From assembly GCF_009377175.1 (NCBI RefSeq), contig NZ_VJZD01000001.1, positions 1 through 64,000 of the forward strand: DNA of 64,000 nucleotides, read 5' to 3'. This document shows, one piece after another, positions 32,579 to 41,271 of the stretch. Origin of the DNA: Streptomyces adustus. GTDB lineage: Bacteria > Actinomycetota > Actinomycetes > Streptomycetales > Streptomycetaceae. The position numbers were made by a program, and so were the translations under genes. How positions within the stretch are numbered: position 1 is the stretch's first letter; each line of letters begins with the position of its first letter. Below the pieces are notes generated by a model that was not told where the DNA came from, made no database searches, and saw only the letters and a program-made list of their open reading frames with translations.

Positions 32579-33118
32579 ATGTCTGACCTGGGGTCCGTCG
32601 CCTGGCCGCCCGAGCCGATCAGGAGCGAGAGACTCGTGCTCCGTGCGCCCGAGGCGCGGGATCGTGCGGTGTTCGTCGAGCTGCTGGCATCGGCGGAGGT
32701 GCACACCTATCTCGGCGGCCCGCGCCCGCGTGCCGAGCTCGAGCGGGAGATGCCCGGGGTGCCCGAGCGTTGGCCGGGGAGTTTCGTCGTCGAGCTCGAC
32801 GGGTCGATGATCGGCCAGATCCTGCTCAGGCGAGCAACGGAGCACCGTCGCCCGGCTGCTGCGGGGAAGGCCGACCTCGGCTATCTGTTCCTGCCGCGGG
32901 CGTGGGGATCCGGGTACGCCGCCGAGGCGTGCGCGGCGGCGCTCGGCTGGTTCGACGGTGTCTTTCCCGGCGAGCCGGTGGTGCTCACCACCCAGACCGC
33001 CAACACCGGCTCGATGCGCCTCGCGGCAAAGCTGGGGTTCACCGAGGTGGAGCGGTTCCGGGCCTGGGACGCCGAGCAGTGGCTCGGGCTGCGGTCCCCG
33101 GTCACGCCGTCCGCTTGA
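32579..33118 (+). CDS. GNAT N-acetyltransferase (RimJ/RimL-like)
   Basis: A 179-residue acetyltransferase_3-type GNAT protein. IRSERLVLRAPEARDRAVFVELL is the family's opening, YLFLPRAWGSGYAAEACAAALGW carries the acetyl-CoA pyrophosphate loop (R/Q-x-x-G-x-G/A form), and NTGSMRLAAKLGFTEVERF is the C-terminal motif. It transfers acetyl to an amine of a protein or small molecule; the substrate is not evident. It stands alone after the tRNA-like gene and ends against a shared terminator. Confidence 0.9.
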   Translation: MSDLGSVAWPPEPIRSERLVLRAPEARDRAVFVELLASAEVHTYLGGPRPRAELEREMPGVPERWPGSFVVELDGSMIGQILLRRATEHRRPAAAGKADLGYLFLPRAWGSGYAAEACAAALGWFDGVFPGEPVVLTTQTANTGSMRLAAKLGFTEVERFRAWDAEQWLGLRSPVTPSA

Positions 33119-33144
33119 GCTGGACCGGCCTTCGGCGCAATGCG

Positions 33145-33182
33145 CGGCGCCCCGCCGCCGGGATTCCGGCGACGGGGCGCCG
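33145..33182. terminator. Bidirectional hairpin between convergent genes
   Basis: CGGCGCCCCG and CGGGGCGCCG form the outer stem and CGCCGG/CCGGCG the inner stem with one mismatch and a four-base loop. It lies between the ends of the GNAT gene and the convergent small secreted protein and can serve both. Confidence 0.75.
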
Positions 33183-33191
33183 ACTGTCGGA

Positions 33192-33551
33192 TCAGAAGGC
33201 GCAGATGGCGTAGACGCTGATGCCGACGGTGCTGTAGGCCTTCTGCCTGCCGAGGCCGATCCAGCCGGATCCGTCCGGGGTGGGGAAGCTGCCGACGAGC
33301 ATCGCGTCGGCGCCCTGGGCTTCGGCTCCGCCACCGATGACGTGCTTGCCGGCCGGGCAGTAGACGGTACGGCGCTGGAAGTTCGGGACGTTCGCGTTGG
33401 GGAGCGTGACGATCTGATAGCCGTCGATGGCACGGGAATGTACGGGCTTGGCAGCGGGTGTGTGCTCGGGTGCTGCCTGGGCGGCCCAGCCGGCTCCAGC
33501 GGCGAGGGTGAGCGCCAGTGCGCCGGCGGTGAGGGCCGTCTTTGCTCGCAT
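33192..33551 (-). CDS. Small secreted protein of unknown function
   Basis: A 119-residue protein with a Sec signal peptide (ALTAGALALTLAAGAGWAAQAA). The mature part contains VYCPAGKHVIGGGAEAQGADAMLVGSFP and ends ISVYAICAF; the two Cys could form a disulphide. The CPAGKxxIGGG phrase occurs in small secreted actinobacterial proteins of unknown role. GAGGAG precedes the ATG at 33551. Confidence 0.75.
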   Translation of the reverse strand: MRAKTALTAGALALTLAAGAGWAAQAAPEHTPAAKPVHSRAIDGYQIVTLPNANVPNFQRRTVYCPAGKHVIGGGAEAQGADAMLVGSFPTPDGSGWIGLGRQKAYSTVGISVYAICAF

Positions 33552-33767
33552 GTGTCTCCTCCATGTCGTGCGGGACGCCTGTGGATGGCGTCCCTTCACG
33601 GGTGCAACCTTGCCGGACGCCGAAGGAACAGACCGTGTTGTTGCTGGTCAAACGCCCCGATGGTGGGACGCGGGGGTGCGGATGCGTCAGGGGCGCGGAT
33701 GGCGGGGAGTTGTCGGTACAGGCCTGAGCCCGAGCCGTGCGGGAGCACCGGCGGCACCGCGCTGATG

Positions 33768-34274
33768 TCAGCCGAAGATCGCGCCGGGATTGCCGGTGTA
33801 CCAGGAGTTGTCGATGCGCAGTCGGCGGATGACCCAGCGGTCGCCGTCGCGGACCAGGTCGACGTCGTAGGGGTTCTTCAGGAGCGCGTGTGTGGTGCGG
33901 TCGGTGACGAGCAGGTGCTGGGCCTCGACCAGGGCGGTGAGCCGGGCGGTGTCACCGTCGACGACGATCCGCGGGTTCGTGATCTGGTGCGTGGTGTCCA
34001 CCCGGTCGGCGAACATGGCCAGGATGGTGGTGACGATGGCCTCGCGCCCGGTCATCAGCGCTGGCTCGGCCCCCCAACGCGCGGCGGCCGGGCGGAAGTC
34101 CAGCTCGGCGTCGGCGGCGAAGGCCGAGGCGAACAGCTCCCGGTCCTTGAGATCCTGGCCCAGGCCGAAGCGGTGGAGCGCGTCGATGATTTCCGCCCGG
34201 TCCCGGAGTTCCGCGACGACCGCGGCCCTGTCGTGGGCGGAAGCGGTCAGGGCGCGGTCGAGGGTGACGTACAT
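33768..34274 (-). CDS. SnoaL-like/NTF2-fold protein
   Basis: A 168-residue nuclear-transport-factor-2-like protein. EIIDALHRFGLGQDLKDRELFASAFAADAELDF is the SnoaL_4 opening, and MTGREAIVTTILAMF...TTHQITNPRIVVDGDTA the cavity-forming sheet. Members act as cyclases, isomerases or dehydratases, or simply bind ligands. It is divergent from a LysR regulator across a 122-bp gap, the usual arrangement for a regulator and its target. Confidence 0.88.
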   Translation of the reverse strand: MYVTLDRALTASAHDRAAVVAELRDRAEIIDALHRFGLGQDLKDRELFASAFAADAELDFRPAAARWGAEPALMTGREAIVTTILAMFADRVDTTHQITNPRIVVDGDTARLTALVEAQHLLVTDRTTHALLKNPYDVDLVRDGDRWVIRRLRIDNSWYTGNPGAIFG

Positions 34275-34396
34275 GATGTTCTCCTGTGCGGGCCGGGGCT
34301 GTCAGCGCCTCCGATCCTGCTGTGGGCCCGCGTGGTCATCAATGCGCTTCTGCGCAAGGATCGTTGAGCCTCGGTTGACGATGGAGGGCGGCGGGG

Positions 34397-35344
34397 ATGC
34401 TGGAGCGGCACGAGCTGGAGGCGTTTCTGACGCTCGCCGAGGAGCTGCACTTCGGCCGCACGGCCGAGCGGCTGCACGTCTCGACCGCCCGGGTCAGCCG
34501 GACCATCGCCAAACTGGAGCGCCGCATCGGCGTCCCGCTGTTCGACCGCACCAGCCGCCGGGTGGAACTGTCCCAGGCAGGGCGGCAGTTGCTGGAGGAG
34601 ATGGGCCCCGCGTGGTCGCGGATCACCGACGCGTTCGAGCGGGCCATCGACGCCGGACGCGGCATGACCGGACTGCTGCGGGTGGCGTACGACGGTCCGG
34701 CCGCGGGCCAGTTGCTGGTCGGTGCCGCCCGGCGATTCCGGGCCCGGCATCCCGAATGCGAGGTCCGGATCAAGGAAGCGCACCTGCCGCAGGTGCTGCC
34801 GTGGCTGCGTGACGGCGAGGTGGACCTCGCGTTGACCTGCTTCCCGGTGCAGGAGCGAGGTGTCGTGACCGGACCGGTTCTGGTGCGTGAGGCCCGTATG
34901 CTCGCCGTCCCGGTCGGGCATCCCTTCGCCCGGCGCGCGGCCGTCTCCGTCGGGGACCTGGCCCGCGTGACCGTGGTGCAGTTGCCCAGGGCGTCGCCGA
35001 AGTCGCCGCGCCAGGACCGTACGCCGCCGCGGACGCCCGTGGGCGGGTCCGTCGCTCCCGGCCCGTCCGCCGAGACCTTCAACGAGGTGCTGACGCTGGT
35101 CGGCGCCGGGGAGGGCGTCTTCGCCGTCGGCGCCCACGTACGGCGCTACTTCGCCCGCCCCGACGTCGCCTATGTCCCCTTCGAGGACGCCGCGCCGGTG
35201 GAATGGGGTCTCGTCTGGCTCGCCGAGGGCGCGACGTCCCGGGTCCGCGCGTTCAGTGAGGCGGCACTCGGCCTGGTCCAGGATTCCGCACCTGCACCCG
35301 GACGCGCTCCGCGGCCCACGAGTCGGGTCATTCGGGGCGGCTGA
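34397..35344 (+). CDS. LysR-family transcriptional regulator (1)
   Basis: A 315-residue LysR regulator. The helix-turn-helix is LHFGRTAERLHVSTARVSRTIAKLERRIG (residues 19-47), and the effector-binding domain follows (LRVAYDGPAAGQLLVGAARRFRARHPECEV). Ser is replaced by Arg in the usual SAVS position, a common variant. It is divergent from the SnoaL-like gene and probably controls it. The last 17 bp overlap the end of the convergent lanthipeptide permease gene. Confidence 0.92.
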   Translation: MLERHELEAFLTLAEELHFGRTAERLHVSTARVSRTIAKLERRIGVPLFDRTSRRVELSQAGRQLLEEMGPAWSRITDAFERAIDAGRGMTGLLRVAYDGPAAGQLLVGAARRFRARHPECEVRIKEAHLPQVLPWLRDGEVDLALTCFPVQERGVVTGPVLVREARMLAVPVGHPFARRAAVSVGDLARVTVVQLPRASPKSPRQDRTPPRTPVGGSVAPGPSAETFNEVLTLVGAGEGVFAVGAHVRRYFARPDVAYVPFEDAAPVEWGLVWLAEGATSRVRAFSEAALGLVQDSAPAPGRAPRPTSRVIRGG

Positions 35345-36218
35345 AGCGGTGGGCGGCCCAGAGCAGGGCCGCGACTCCGCCCGCCAGCAGGACGGCGCCT
35401 TCCAGGAGCAGGGGTGGCTGCCAGCCCGACCACTCGATGCCCACGGCGGTCGCCTGGCCCGGTACGCGGAGCGCGATGCCGCGGCGGAGCAGGTCCACCC
35501 CGTAGGCGAGCGGGTTCGCCGCGGCCAGCGGGTGGGCCCAGCCCGGCAGGTTGCCCAGAGGGAAGAAGCCGCCGGAGAGGAACAGCAGCGGCATCATCAC
35601 CAGGCCGAGCAGCATGTGGAAGATCTCGGGCCGGTCGAGGCTCACGGCCAGCAGCAGGGACAGGGCCGTGATGGTGAACGAGGCCAGGATCAGCACACCG
35701 AGGAGCAGCGCCAGCAGGAGCGGGTCGTAGGGCAGGCCGACGGTGCCGGCCAGGCCGAGCAGGACGGCGCCCTGGACCGTGGAGACGATGGTGCCGCCGG
35801 CACAGCTCCCGAGCAGCAGGGTGGACCGGCTGACCGGGGCCATCAGCAGTTCGCGCAGGTAGCCGCTCTGCCGGTCGGTGATCAGGCGGACGCCGACGAT
35901 GATGGCCGGCGCCTGTACGGTCATCATCAGCATGCCCGGGAAGAGGTACGCCTGGTAGCCGACCCCCAGTGAGGAGTTCGGGATCAGGGCGGCCAGACCG
36001 CCTCCCAGGACGAAGAGGTAGAGCACCGGCTGGATCAGCATCAGGGCGCTGTGCGTGGGCTGGCCCGCCAGGCGCAGCAGATCGCGGTGGATCAAGGCGT
36101 GGACCGCGCGCAGTTCGTGGCGCAGCGGCGGCCTCGGCTCGCGGGCGCCGCCGCGGGAGGCACCACGGTCGGCGGGGGTGCCGGAGGCGTCCGAGGCCGG
36201 GAGAGCGGGGGCGGTCAC
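35328..36218 (-). CDS. ABC-2 type permease of the lanthipeptide operon
   Basis: A 296-residue DrrB-like permease with six membrane segments, for example LIQPVLYLFVLGGGLAAL and LLALLLGVLILASFTITALSLLL, and the family's PLLFLSGGFFPL. The GTG at 36218 overlaps the ATPase stop (GTGA), indicating coupled translation of a transporter pair. In class IV clusters such as venezuelin, two ABC genes (venT/venH type) follow the precursor; this pair likely exports the mature peptide or gives immunity. A much longer in-frame reading through the ATPase gene is spurious. Confidence 0.9.
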   Translation of the reverse strand: MTAPALPASDASGTPADRGASRGGAREPRPPLRHELRAVHALIHRDLLRLAGQPTHSALMLIQPVLYLFVLGGGLAALIPNSSLGVGYQAYLFPGMLMMTVQAPAIIVGVRLITDRQSGYLRELLMAPVSRSTLLLGSCAGGTIVSTVQGAVLLGLAGTVGLPYDPLLLALLLGVLILASFTITALSLLLAVSLDRPEIFHMLLGLVMMPLLFLSGGFFPLGNLPGWAHPLAAANPLAYGVDLLRRGIALRVPGQATAVGIEWSGWQPPLLLEGAVLLAGGVAALLWAAHRFSRPE

Positions 36219-37345
36219 GGGGCCTCCTCGGTCGCTGCGGTGCCGGCGCCCGGAGCCGGGTCGGCCGGTGTCGGGTCGCCCGGTGTCCGGTGCGGCCCGG
36301 GGGCGTGGATGCTGCGGCCGGTGTGATGGAAGAAGACGTCGTCGAGCGTCGGCGGGGTCGCGGACGCGGCGTGCACGGCGATGCCGTGGGCTTCGAGTGC
36401 CGCGCACAGACGGGGAATCCAGGCGCTGCCGTGGGGCACCCGCAGGGACACCCCCTCGGAGTCCAGGTTGACGGGCAGGCCCGACGGCGCGGTCCGGCCC
36501 ACGACCTGCCGTGCCGCCGCGTCGTCGCCGGTACGCAGCAGCACCCGGTCCGCCCCGATCGCGGCCTTCAGCGCGTGGGGCGTGCCCTGGGCCACGAGCC
36601 GGCCGTGGTCGAGGATGCCGAGCCGGTCGCAGTGCTCCGCCTCCTCCAGGTAGTGGGTGGTGACGAAGAGGGTGCTGCCGTGCCGGTCGCGCAGTACGCG
36701 CAGGTACTCCCAGACCTGGACGCGGGCGTGCGGGTCGAGTCCGGTGGTCGGCTCGTCGAGGAAGAGCACCTCGGGCGCGTGCAGCAGGCCACGGGCGAGC
36801 TCCAGGCGGCGGCGCATGCCGCCGGACAGGGTGCGGACCGGGAAGCGCCTGCGGTCGCCCAGTCCGACCGCTTCGAGCATCTCGGTGACGCGCACGCGGG
36901 CGTGGCGGCGGCGCAGTCCGTAGAGGCGTGCGTGGATGTACAGGTTCTGTTCGGCCGTCAGGTCGGGATCCAGGGCGCTGTGCTGGAAGAGCATCCCGAC
37001 CAGTCGTCTCACCCGGTCCGGTCGGCTGAGCACGTCGGCGCCCGCCACCGTGGCCTGTCCGGCGGTGGGGCGGGCCAGGGCGCACAGCAGGGCGAGGGTG
37101 GTGGACTTGCCCGCGCCGTTGGGGCCGAGGAAGGCATAGGTCTCGCCACGCAGGACGTCGAGGTCCAGGCCGCGTACGGCGTGGGTGGTGCTTCCGTCCG
37201 GGCCCGCGTAGCTCTTGACCAGGCCGCGCGTGCTGATGGCGTACACCGGCGGGGCCGCGGCGGTCCGCGCGTCGTCCGGGCCGGTACGGACGGCGGTCGG
37301 GGTGGTCGCTCGCGTGTGTGCGTCGTCACCGGCATGTGGCCTCAT
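36215..37345 (-). CDS. ABC transporter ATPase of the lanthipeptide operon
   Basis: A 376-residue DrrA-like ATPase: Walker A FLGPNGAGKSTT, signature TLSGGMRRRLELARGL, Walker B VLFLDEPTTGLDP, and the switch His in FVTTHYLEEAE. The C-terminal DUF4162-like region and a Pro-rich tail complete it. I prefer the ATG at 37345, which has GAGGAG eight bases upstream, to the GTG at 37363. It is downstream of the precursor gene behind a strong hairpin, so its expression may be lower than that of the precursor. Confidence 0.92.
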   Translation of the reverse strand: MRPHAGDDAHTRATTPTAVRTGPDDARTAAAPPVYAISTRGLVKSYAGPDGSTTHAVRGLDLDVLRGETYAFLGPNGAGKSTTLALLCALARPTAGQATVAGADVLSRPDRVRRLVGMLFQHSALDPDLTAEQNLYIHARLYGLRRRHARVRVTEMLEAVGLGDRRRFPVRTLSGGMRRRLELARGLLHAPEVLFLDEPTTGLDPHARVQVWEYLRVLRDRHGSTLFVTTHYLEEAEHCDRLGILDHGRLVAQGTPHALKAAIGADRVLLRTGDDAAARQVVGRTAPSGLPVNLDSEGVSLRVPHGSAWIPRLCAALEAHGIAVHAASATPPTLDDVFFHHTGRSIHAPGPHRTPGDPTPADPAPGAGTAATEEAP

Positions 37346-37405
37346 GGTCGGCTCCTCGTCCACGGGGGTGTCTTCCGCGCGGCCTGCGGGTCGCGGCGGA
37401 ATCGG

Positions 37406-37445
37406 CTCCGGCCGGTGGCCGCCCGAGGGCGACCACCGGCCGGAG
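37406..37445 (-). terminator. Hairpin between lanA and the transporter genes
   Basis: A perfect 13-bp stem (CTCCGGCCGGTGG and its complement) with a 14-base loop that can itself pair begins eight bases after the lanA stop on the minus strand. With no T-tract, it probably acts as a partial terminator or 3' stabiliser, keeping precursor mRNA above transporter mRNA. Confidence 0.65.
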
Positions 37446-37453
37446 GATTTCGA

Positions 37454-37609
37454 CTAGGCGCAGCTGACGCCGATGCAGACGGTGTTCAGCAGCGTCAGCA
37501 GGCCGACGCACGCACAGGTGCCGCTGAACTGCGCGCCGTCGACACCGACCGGGTCGGTCTCCGGAAGGGCGTGCAGGTGGGCCAGCAGTTCGAGCGCCTG
37601 GTTCTCCAT
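37454..37609 (-). CDS. lanA: Class IV lanthipeptide precursor (venezuelin-like)
   Basis: A 51-residue precursor with an excellent ribosome site (GAAGGAG). The leader MENQALELLAHLHALPETD contains the helical ELLxxLHxLPETDPVG recognition element of class III/IV leaders. The core after about residue 20 reads VGVDGAQFSGTCACVGLL and continues with T39, T43, C45, S49 and C50. Donors S29, T31, T39, T43, S49 and acceptors C32, C34, C45, C50 allow several lanthionine rings. From memory it differs from venezuelin's VenA only at a few positions, in the leader and around the first ring. It lies 48 bp downstream of lanL and would be dehydrated and cyclised by LanL. Confidence 0.93.
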   Translation of the reverse strand: MENQALELLAHLHALPETDPVGVDGAQFSGTCACVGLLTLLNTVCIGVSCA

Positions 37610-37657
37610 GACATTCTCCTTCTGTGAGCGGTTACGACAGGAGGATTTACCTGTCGT

Positions 37658-40351
37658 TCAGCCCGGCACCTGAGCCATCCAGTGCCGGGAGTCTGTGGTG
37701 TGGCGGGTCCTCAGGAGGAACGCCAGGATGCCTGCGGCTCCGTCGCTCCAGCTCGTCGAGACGTCCCCGTACTCGTTGGGGAAGACGACGTGGCTGTCGC
37801 GGTGCGCCCGTTCGCAGACGATGAGGCGGGCCACGTCCTCGGCCATCGCCCGGTAGGCGGGATCCCCGGTGGCGTCGGCCATGTCGAGGAGGAAGTCGCC
37901 GTTGCCGGCCAGTCCGTGGCACTGGGCGACGGCGGCGCGCGAGGCGCGCTCCACGACGGCGTGGGCGGCGCCGCGGGCGAGATCGACGTAGCGTTTGTCC
38001 CCGGTCTGCTGCCAGAGCCGGACCAGGAAGGAGCCGATGCCCGCCGAGCCGTGACACCAGTAGGGGGCGGTGGGCACGTCGGTGGCCTGGGCCGGCCACT
38101 GGGCCGTCTGACCGACCATCACGGCGTTGGCCACCAGGTGCTCGCCGGCCGCCACGGCCAGCTCCATGTGCTCCACACGGCGGGAGACGGCCGCCGCGGC
38201 GAGGAGGAAGCAGCCGATGCCCGCTGTTCCGTGCGCGAAGCCGAGGTAGCGTTTGCCGGCCTCTTTGGACACGGCTTCCGCGGGGACGGGCCAGCTCACT
38301 CCGGACGGTTCGGACTGCGCGGCGGCGGCCAGCCGGTCGGCCGCGTCGACGACCAGCTCGGCCAGGCGTGGGTCACCGCTGCGCTGCCACAGATGGGCGG
38401 CGGCCAGGCCGCTGCCCGCGCAGCCGTGGGTGATGTCGTAACTGGGTGTCCGCTCCAGCGGGGCCAGCGCCAGGGCCGACGCGTGGTCCGTGAGCGCGCG
38501 GTCGTCGACGGCGCGTCCTGCGTCGTACAGCGCCCAGGCGATTCCGCGGCCGCCGAAGTGCAGGCCCGGACGGATGGAGCGGGTGTCGGTCCGGTCGACG
38601 ATCCAGTGGCCCGCGGTACGCAGCAGATCCGGCAGGCGCGGGTCGCCGGTGAGCTCGAAGTACCGGGTCAGCACCGCCAGTACACCGGCCGCACCTTGCT
38701 GCACGGTGCAGGGGTCGGTCTCACCGGCCAGGGTGGACACGGGCCACAGCCGGCCCTGGTCGGCGGGGGTCATCGACTCGACGAGGTGGTTCACCATCCC
38801 GATGACCGCGAGCTGTGTCGCGTCGTCCGACTCGGCTGTGCGTGCCGACTCGGCTGTGCGTGCCGGCGCGGGGGTGGGGCGCGCGGTCCACGACGGGTCC
38901 GCCGCGCGAAGCGCCGTACGCGCCCTGTCCGGGTCCCAGCGCTCGCCGGGATCGTCCTTCATCAGCCCGAGGATCATCTCCCGCAGGCCCTCCGGCAGGC
39001 CCAGCGTTCCGGCGCAGGCGTCCAGCCAGTCGGCGAACCGCTGCTCCTCGGTCCTGTCGGCCGGCTCCTCGGGCAGCAGGTTGGGTACCTTCCCGGCGAG
39101 CACGAAGCACACGGTGGCGCCGAGACTGTAGTAGTCGGCCGTCGGGGAGACGGGAGCGTCCGCCAGGCGTTCGGGGGCGCTGAAGCCGGGGGTCCCCACC
39201 TGGGTCGGGAGCGCGATGTCGTCCTCCAGGACGGCGAGCTCCAGGTCGATGAGGCGCAGTTCCCCGTCGGGGCGGACCATGACGTTGGCCGGGGTGAAGT
39301 CCCTCAGTACGCAGCCGCAGGCGTGGGCCGCCGCGACCAGGTCCACCAGCAGTGCGACCTGTTCGAGCGCCTCGGCGCGGTAGCGTTCGCTGCCGACGTC
39401 GCGGAAGCGTTCGGCGACCCAGTTGCGCAGGGGTACGCCCGGCACTTCCTCCAGGGCGAGGAACAGGTGCCCGCCCGTCTCGAACGTCGCGAGCAACTCC
39501 GGTGCCAGTCCGGTGTGTTTGAGTTTCTCCAGCGTCCTGGCCTCGGTCCGCAGCCAGTCGCGGACGTCGGAGCCGGACCGGTCGCCCTCGACGTGCGGCC
39601 GGGCTTCCTTGATCACTACGGGTGCGCCCGTGGTGACGTCGGTGCCCCGGTAGACACCGCCCTTGTTGGTGTGCCGGATCGCCTCCCGTACCGAGAACCG
39701 GCCGCCGAGCAGTACGGGCTTGCCCGCCGCCTTCTCCTGTTCCGGTGGAAGCGGTACCGAGGCGGGAAAGGGGCTCACCGCCCATGCGGGTGGCGAGTAC
39801 TGCCCGGTGCGCTTGTCCTCCACGGGATTGCCGTCGGGGTCCTCGATGAACCACACCAGCAGGCCCTCGTCCGACAGTCGCCGCCGGCCGACGAAGGCGC
39901 CGTAGCGGTAGTGCACCAGACTGCGCGGGGCGTACGGCTGGTCCGACAGGATGCGGGGGCCGGGCAGTCCCGCCGTGGCCCTGTGCAGCTCCATCGCTAT
40001 TCGGGCCGCGGCTCCGTCGGAGGGCGGGTATACGGTGATGAACTTGCCGGAACTCCCCCGCGGTGTGGCACGGGAGTTGAGCGCGCTCACCTGTTCGAGC
40101 GAGCGCACGAACTTGAATGCCGCGTCTTCGCGCAGCAGCACATCCATGGCCCTCACAAGGACTTCCGGTGCAGAGGCCGCCGTCGCGGAAACATGCAGTT
40201 TCCAGCCTTGCCGGCGTTGAATTCCGGACAGGCAGGTGAGGCGGCACCACATCTCGTCCGCGTCGGTCGTCCAACGCGCCTCCGTACCGGTGGCCTGCAA
40301 TGCCCGGCGGAGCAGACTTTCGAGGTCGACTTCGGTTGCGTGGCTCGTCAT
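37658..40351 (-). CDS. lanL: Class IV lanthipeptide synthetase
   Basis: An 897-residue trifunctional enzyme. Residues 1-215 are the phospho-Ser/Thr lyase domain, about 220-490 a Ser/Thr kinase (VVIKEARP Lys, LRDFTPANVMV catalytic Asp, LIDLELA metal site), and about 515-890 a LanC-like cyclase. The zinc ligands are present: Cys766 in YWCHGSAG and Cys811-His812 in QCHGLAGN. Class III LanKC enzymes lack these, so this is class IV LanL. It phosphorylates, eliminates and cyclises Ser/Thr with Cys in the adjacent 51-residue precursor. GGGAGGGAC precedes the ATG. A duplicated AR-TAES-like linker separates kinase and cyclase. Confidence 0.96.
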   Translation of the reverse strand: MTSHATEVDLESLLRRALQATGTEARWTTDADEMWCRLTCLSGIQRRQGWKLHVSATAASAPEVLVRAMDVLLREDAAFKFVRSLEQVSALNSRATPRGSSGKFITVYPPSDGAAARIAMELHRATAGLPGPRILSDQPYAPRSLVHYRYGAFVGRRRLSDEGLLVWFIEDPDGNPVEDKRTGQYSPPAWAVSPFPASVPLPPEQEKAAGKPVLLGGRFSVREAIRHTNKGGVYRGTDVTTGAPVVIKEARPHVEGDRSGSDVRDWLRTEARTLEKLKHTGLAPELLATFETGGHLFLALEEVPGVPLRNWVAERFRDVGSERYRAEALEQVALLVDLVAAAHACGCVLRDFTPANVMVRPDGELRLIDLELAVLEDDIALPTQVGTPGFSAPERLADAPVSPTADYYSLGATVCFVLAGKVPNLLPEEPADRTEEQRFADWLDACAGTLGLPEGLREMILGLMKDDPGERWDPDRARTALRAADPSWTARPTPAPARTAESARTAESDDATQLAVIGMVNHLVESMTPADQGRLWPVSTLAGETDPCTVQQGAAGVLAVLTRYFELTGDPRLPDLLRTAGHWIVDRTDTRSIRPGLHFGGRGIAWALYDAGRAVDDRALTDHASALALAPLERTPSYDITHGCAGSGLAAAHLWQRSGDPRLAELVVDAADRLAAAAQSEPSGVSWPVPAEAVSKEAGKRYLGFAHGTAGIGCFLLAAAAVSRRVEHMELAVAAGEHLVANAVMVGQTAQWPAQATDVPTAPYWCHGSAGIGSFLVRLWQQTGDKRYVDLARGAAHAVVERASRAAVAQCHGLAGNGDFLLDMADATGDPAYRAMAEDVARLIVCERAHRDSHVVFPNEYGDVSTSWSDGAAGILAFLLRTRHTTDSRHWMAQVPG

Positions 40352-40812
40352 GTGTCCCTCCCAACGGTGAGAACCGCTGAGAGAAATGTGCCTTCAGCCG
40401 GAGGAAATGCACAACACTCGTCTGCCGCATTCACTCGGTCCAGCGAGCGCAGGGTGTTATCGCCGTTATAAACGGCACAGTCCGGCGCAAATAACGGAGT
40501 GCGTACGCCCCCGGTTCGGAAATACCCCACCCGTTCGACGACTTCGCCGTCGACACCGGGAAAGCACAAACGGACGGAATTGATTCGCCATCAATCAAGG
40601 ATTGATGATACAGATTCAGAAGGGCTGCGACGACCCGTCGACCCCAACTCTCCCAGGGGTTCCTTTATAGCGCCACGGCGATGCACGCCGTTCCCGTCAC
40701 CGCCATCGCCCAATCCTCGTTCCCCATCGAACAGAGAATTGAGATGAACAGCGGTTATGGCCAACGCTGCCGTCGCGGACCGCGGACATTCCGCTTCCAT
40801 TTCACCCTACAT
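40352..40812 (-). promoter_or_regulatory. AT-richer non-coding leader of the lanthipeptide operon with two palindromes
   Basis: About 460 bp with no credible gene and clearly lower G+C than both sides. Two palindromes stand out: GCCGTT-ATA-AACGGC at 40462-40476 and CATCAATC-AAG-GATTGATG at 40589-40607, with arms of six and eight bp. They lie 110 and 240 bp upstream of lanL on the minus strand, as expected for operators or sites for global regulators. I cannot place the promoter with confidence. Confidence 0.5.
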
Positions 40813-40877
40813 TTAGACCCATATAATATTACCAATCAGTGGTGGAGGCCGGGGGCCTGAGCGCGAGTCCTGACCTG

Positions 40878-41120
40878 CTATTCGGTGCGCAGGGCCGTGG
40901 CGGTCTGGGCTCTCGCGGCCCAGCCGGCGGGCACGAGGGCGCCCAGGGCAGCGATGAGCAGGCCGCCGAGTGCGAACGGAAGCAGCTCGGCCGCGTGGTA
41001 GACGGCGAAGATGGAACCGGGCAGGCGCAGTCCCGCGCTCTCGCCCATCGCGGGCAGGACCCGGCCGTGTACCAGCACGCCGAGCAGCCGGAGCCGGACG
41101 CCGAAACGCGGTGACCCGAT
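40878..41120 (-). pseudogene. C-terminal remnant of an FtsX/MacB-type ABC permease
   Basis: About 80 codons encode the last membrane helix and tail of an FtsX-family permease: VLPAMGESAGLRLPGS, AELLPFALGGLLIAALGALV, and the hallmark end AGWAARAQTATALRTE. Complete family members are 400-850 residues long. The upstream part is missing and no start with a ribosome site is present, so this is a truncated leftover. It sits between the lanthipeptide leader and the transketolase gene. Confidence 0.65.
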
Positions 41121-41271
41121 CCGACCGGGGGCGGATGCGCGGGCCGGTGCGGTGTCCGGGCGCGTCCCGACCGGCGTCCCGCACCGCCGAAGGGGGAAAA
41201 CCCGGCCCGGAGCGATCGGCCGGCGCGAACGAGGGAACCCCTAACCCGTCGTCCGCGAGAAAGGCACCGTC

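Noticed and set aside
35328-37085. 585-residue permease frame
   Set aside because: Its first half is antiframe to the ABC ATPase; the GTG at 36218 overlaps the ATPase stop and gives the normal permease length.
37658-40351. Class III (LanKC) assignment for the synthetase
   Set aside because: The cyclase domain retains the zinc-ligand Cys and His residues, which class III enzymes lack; the precursor also resembles class IV VenA.
37682-40471. 929-codon plus-strand frame opposite lanL
   Set aside because: lanL carries kinase and cyclase motifs in the other strand, and this frame has none.
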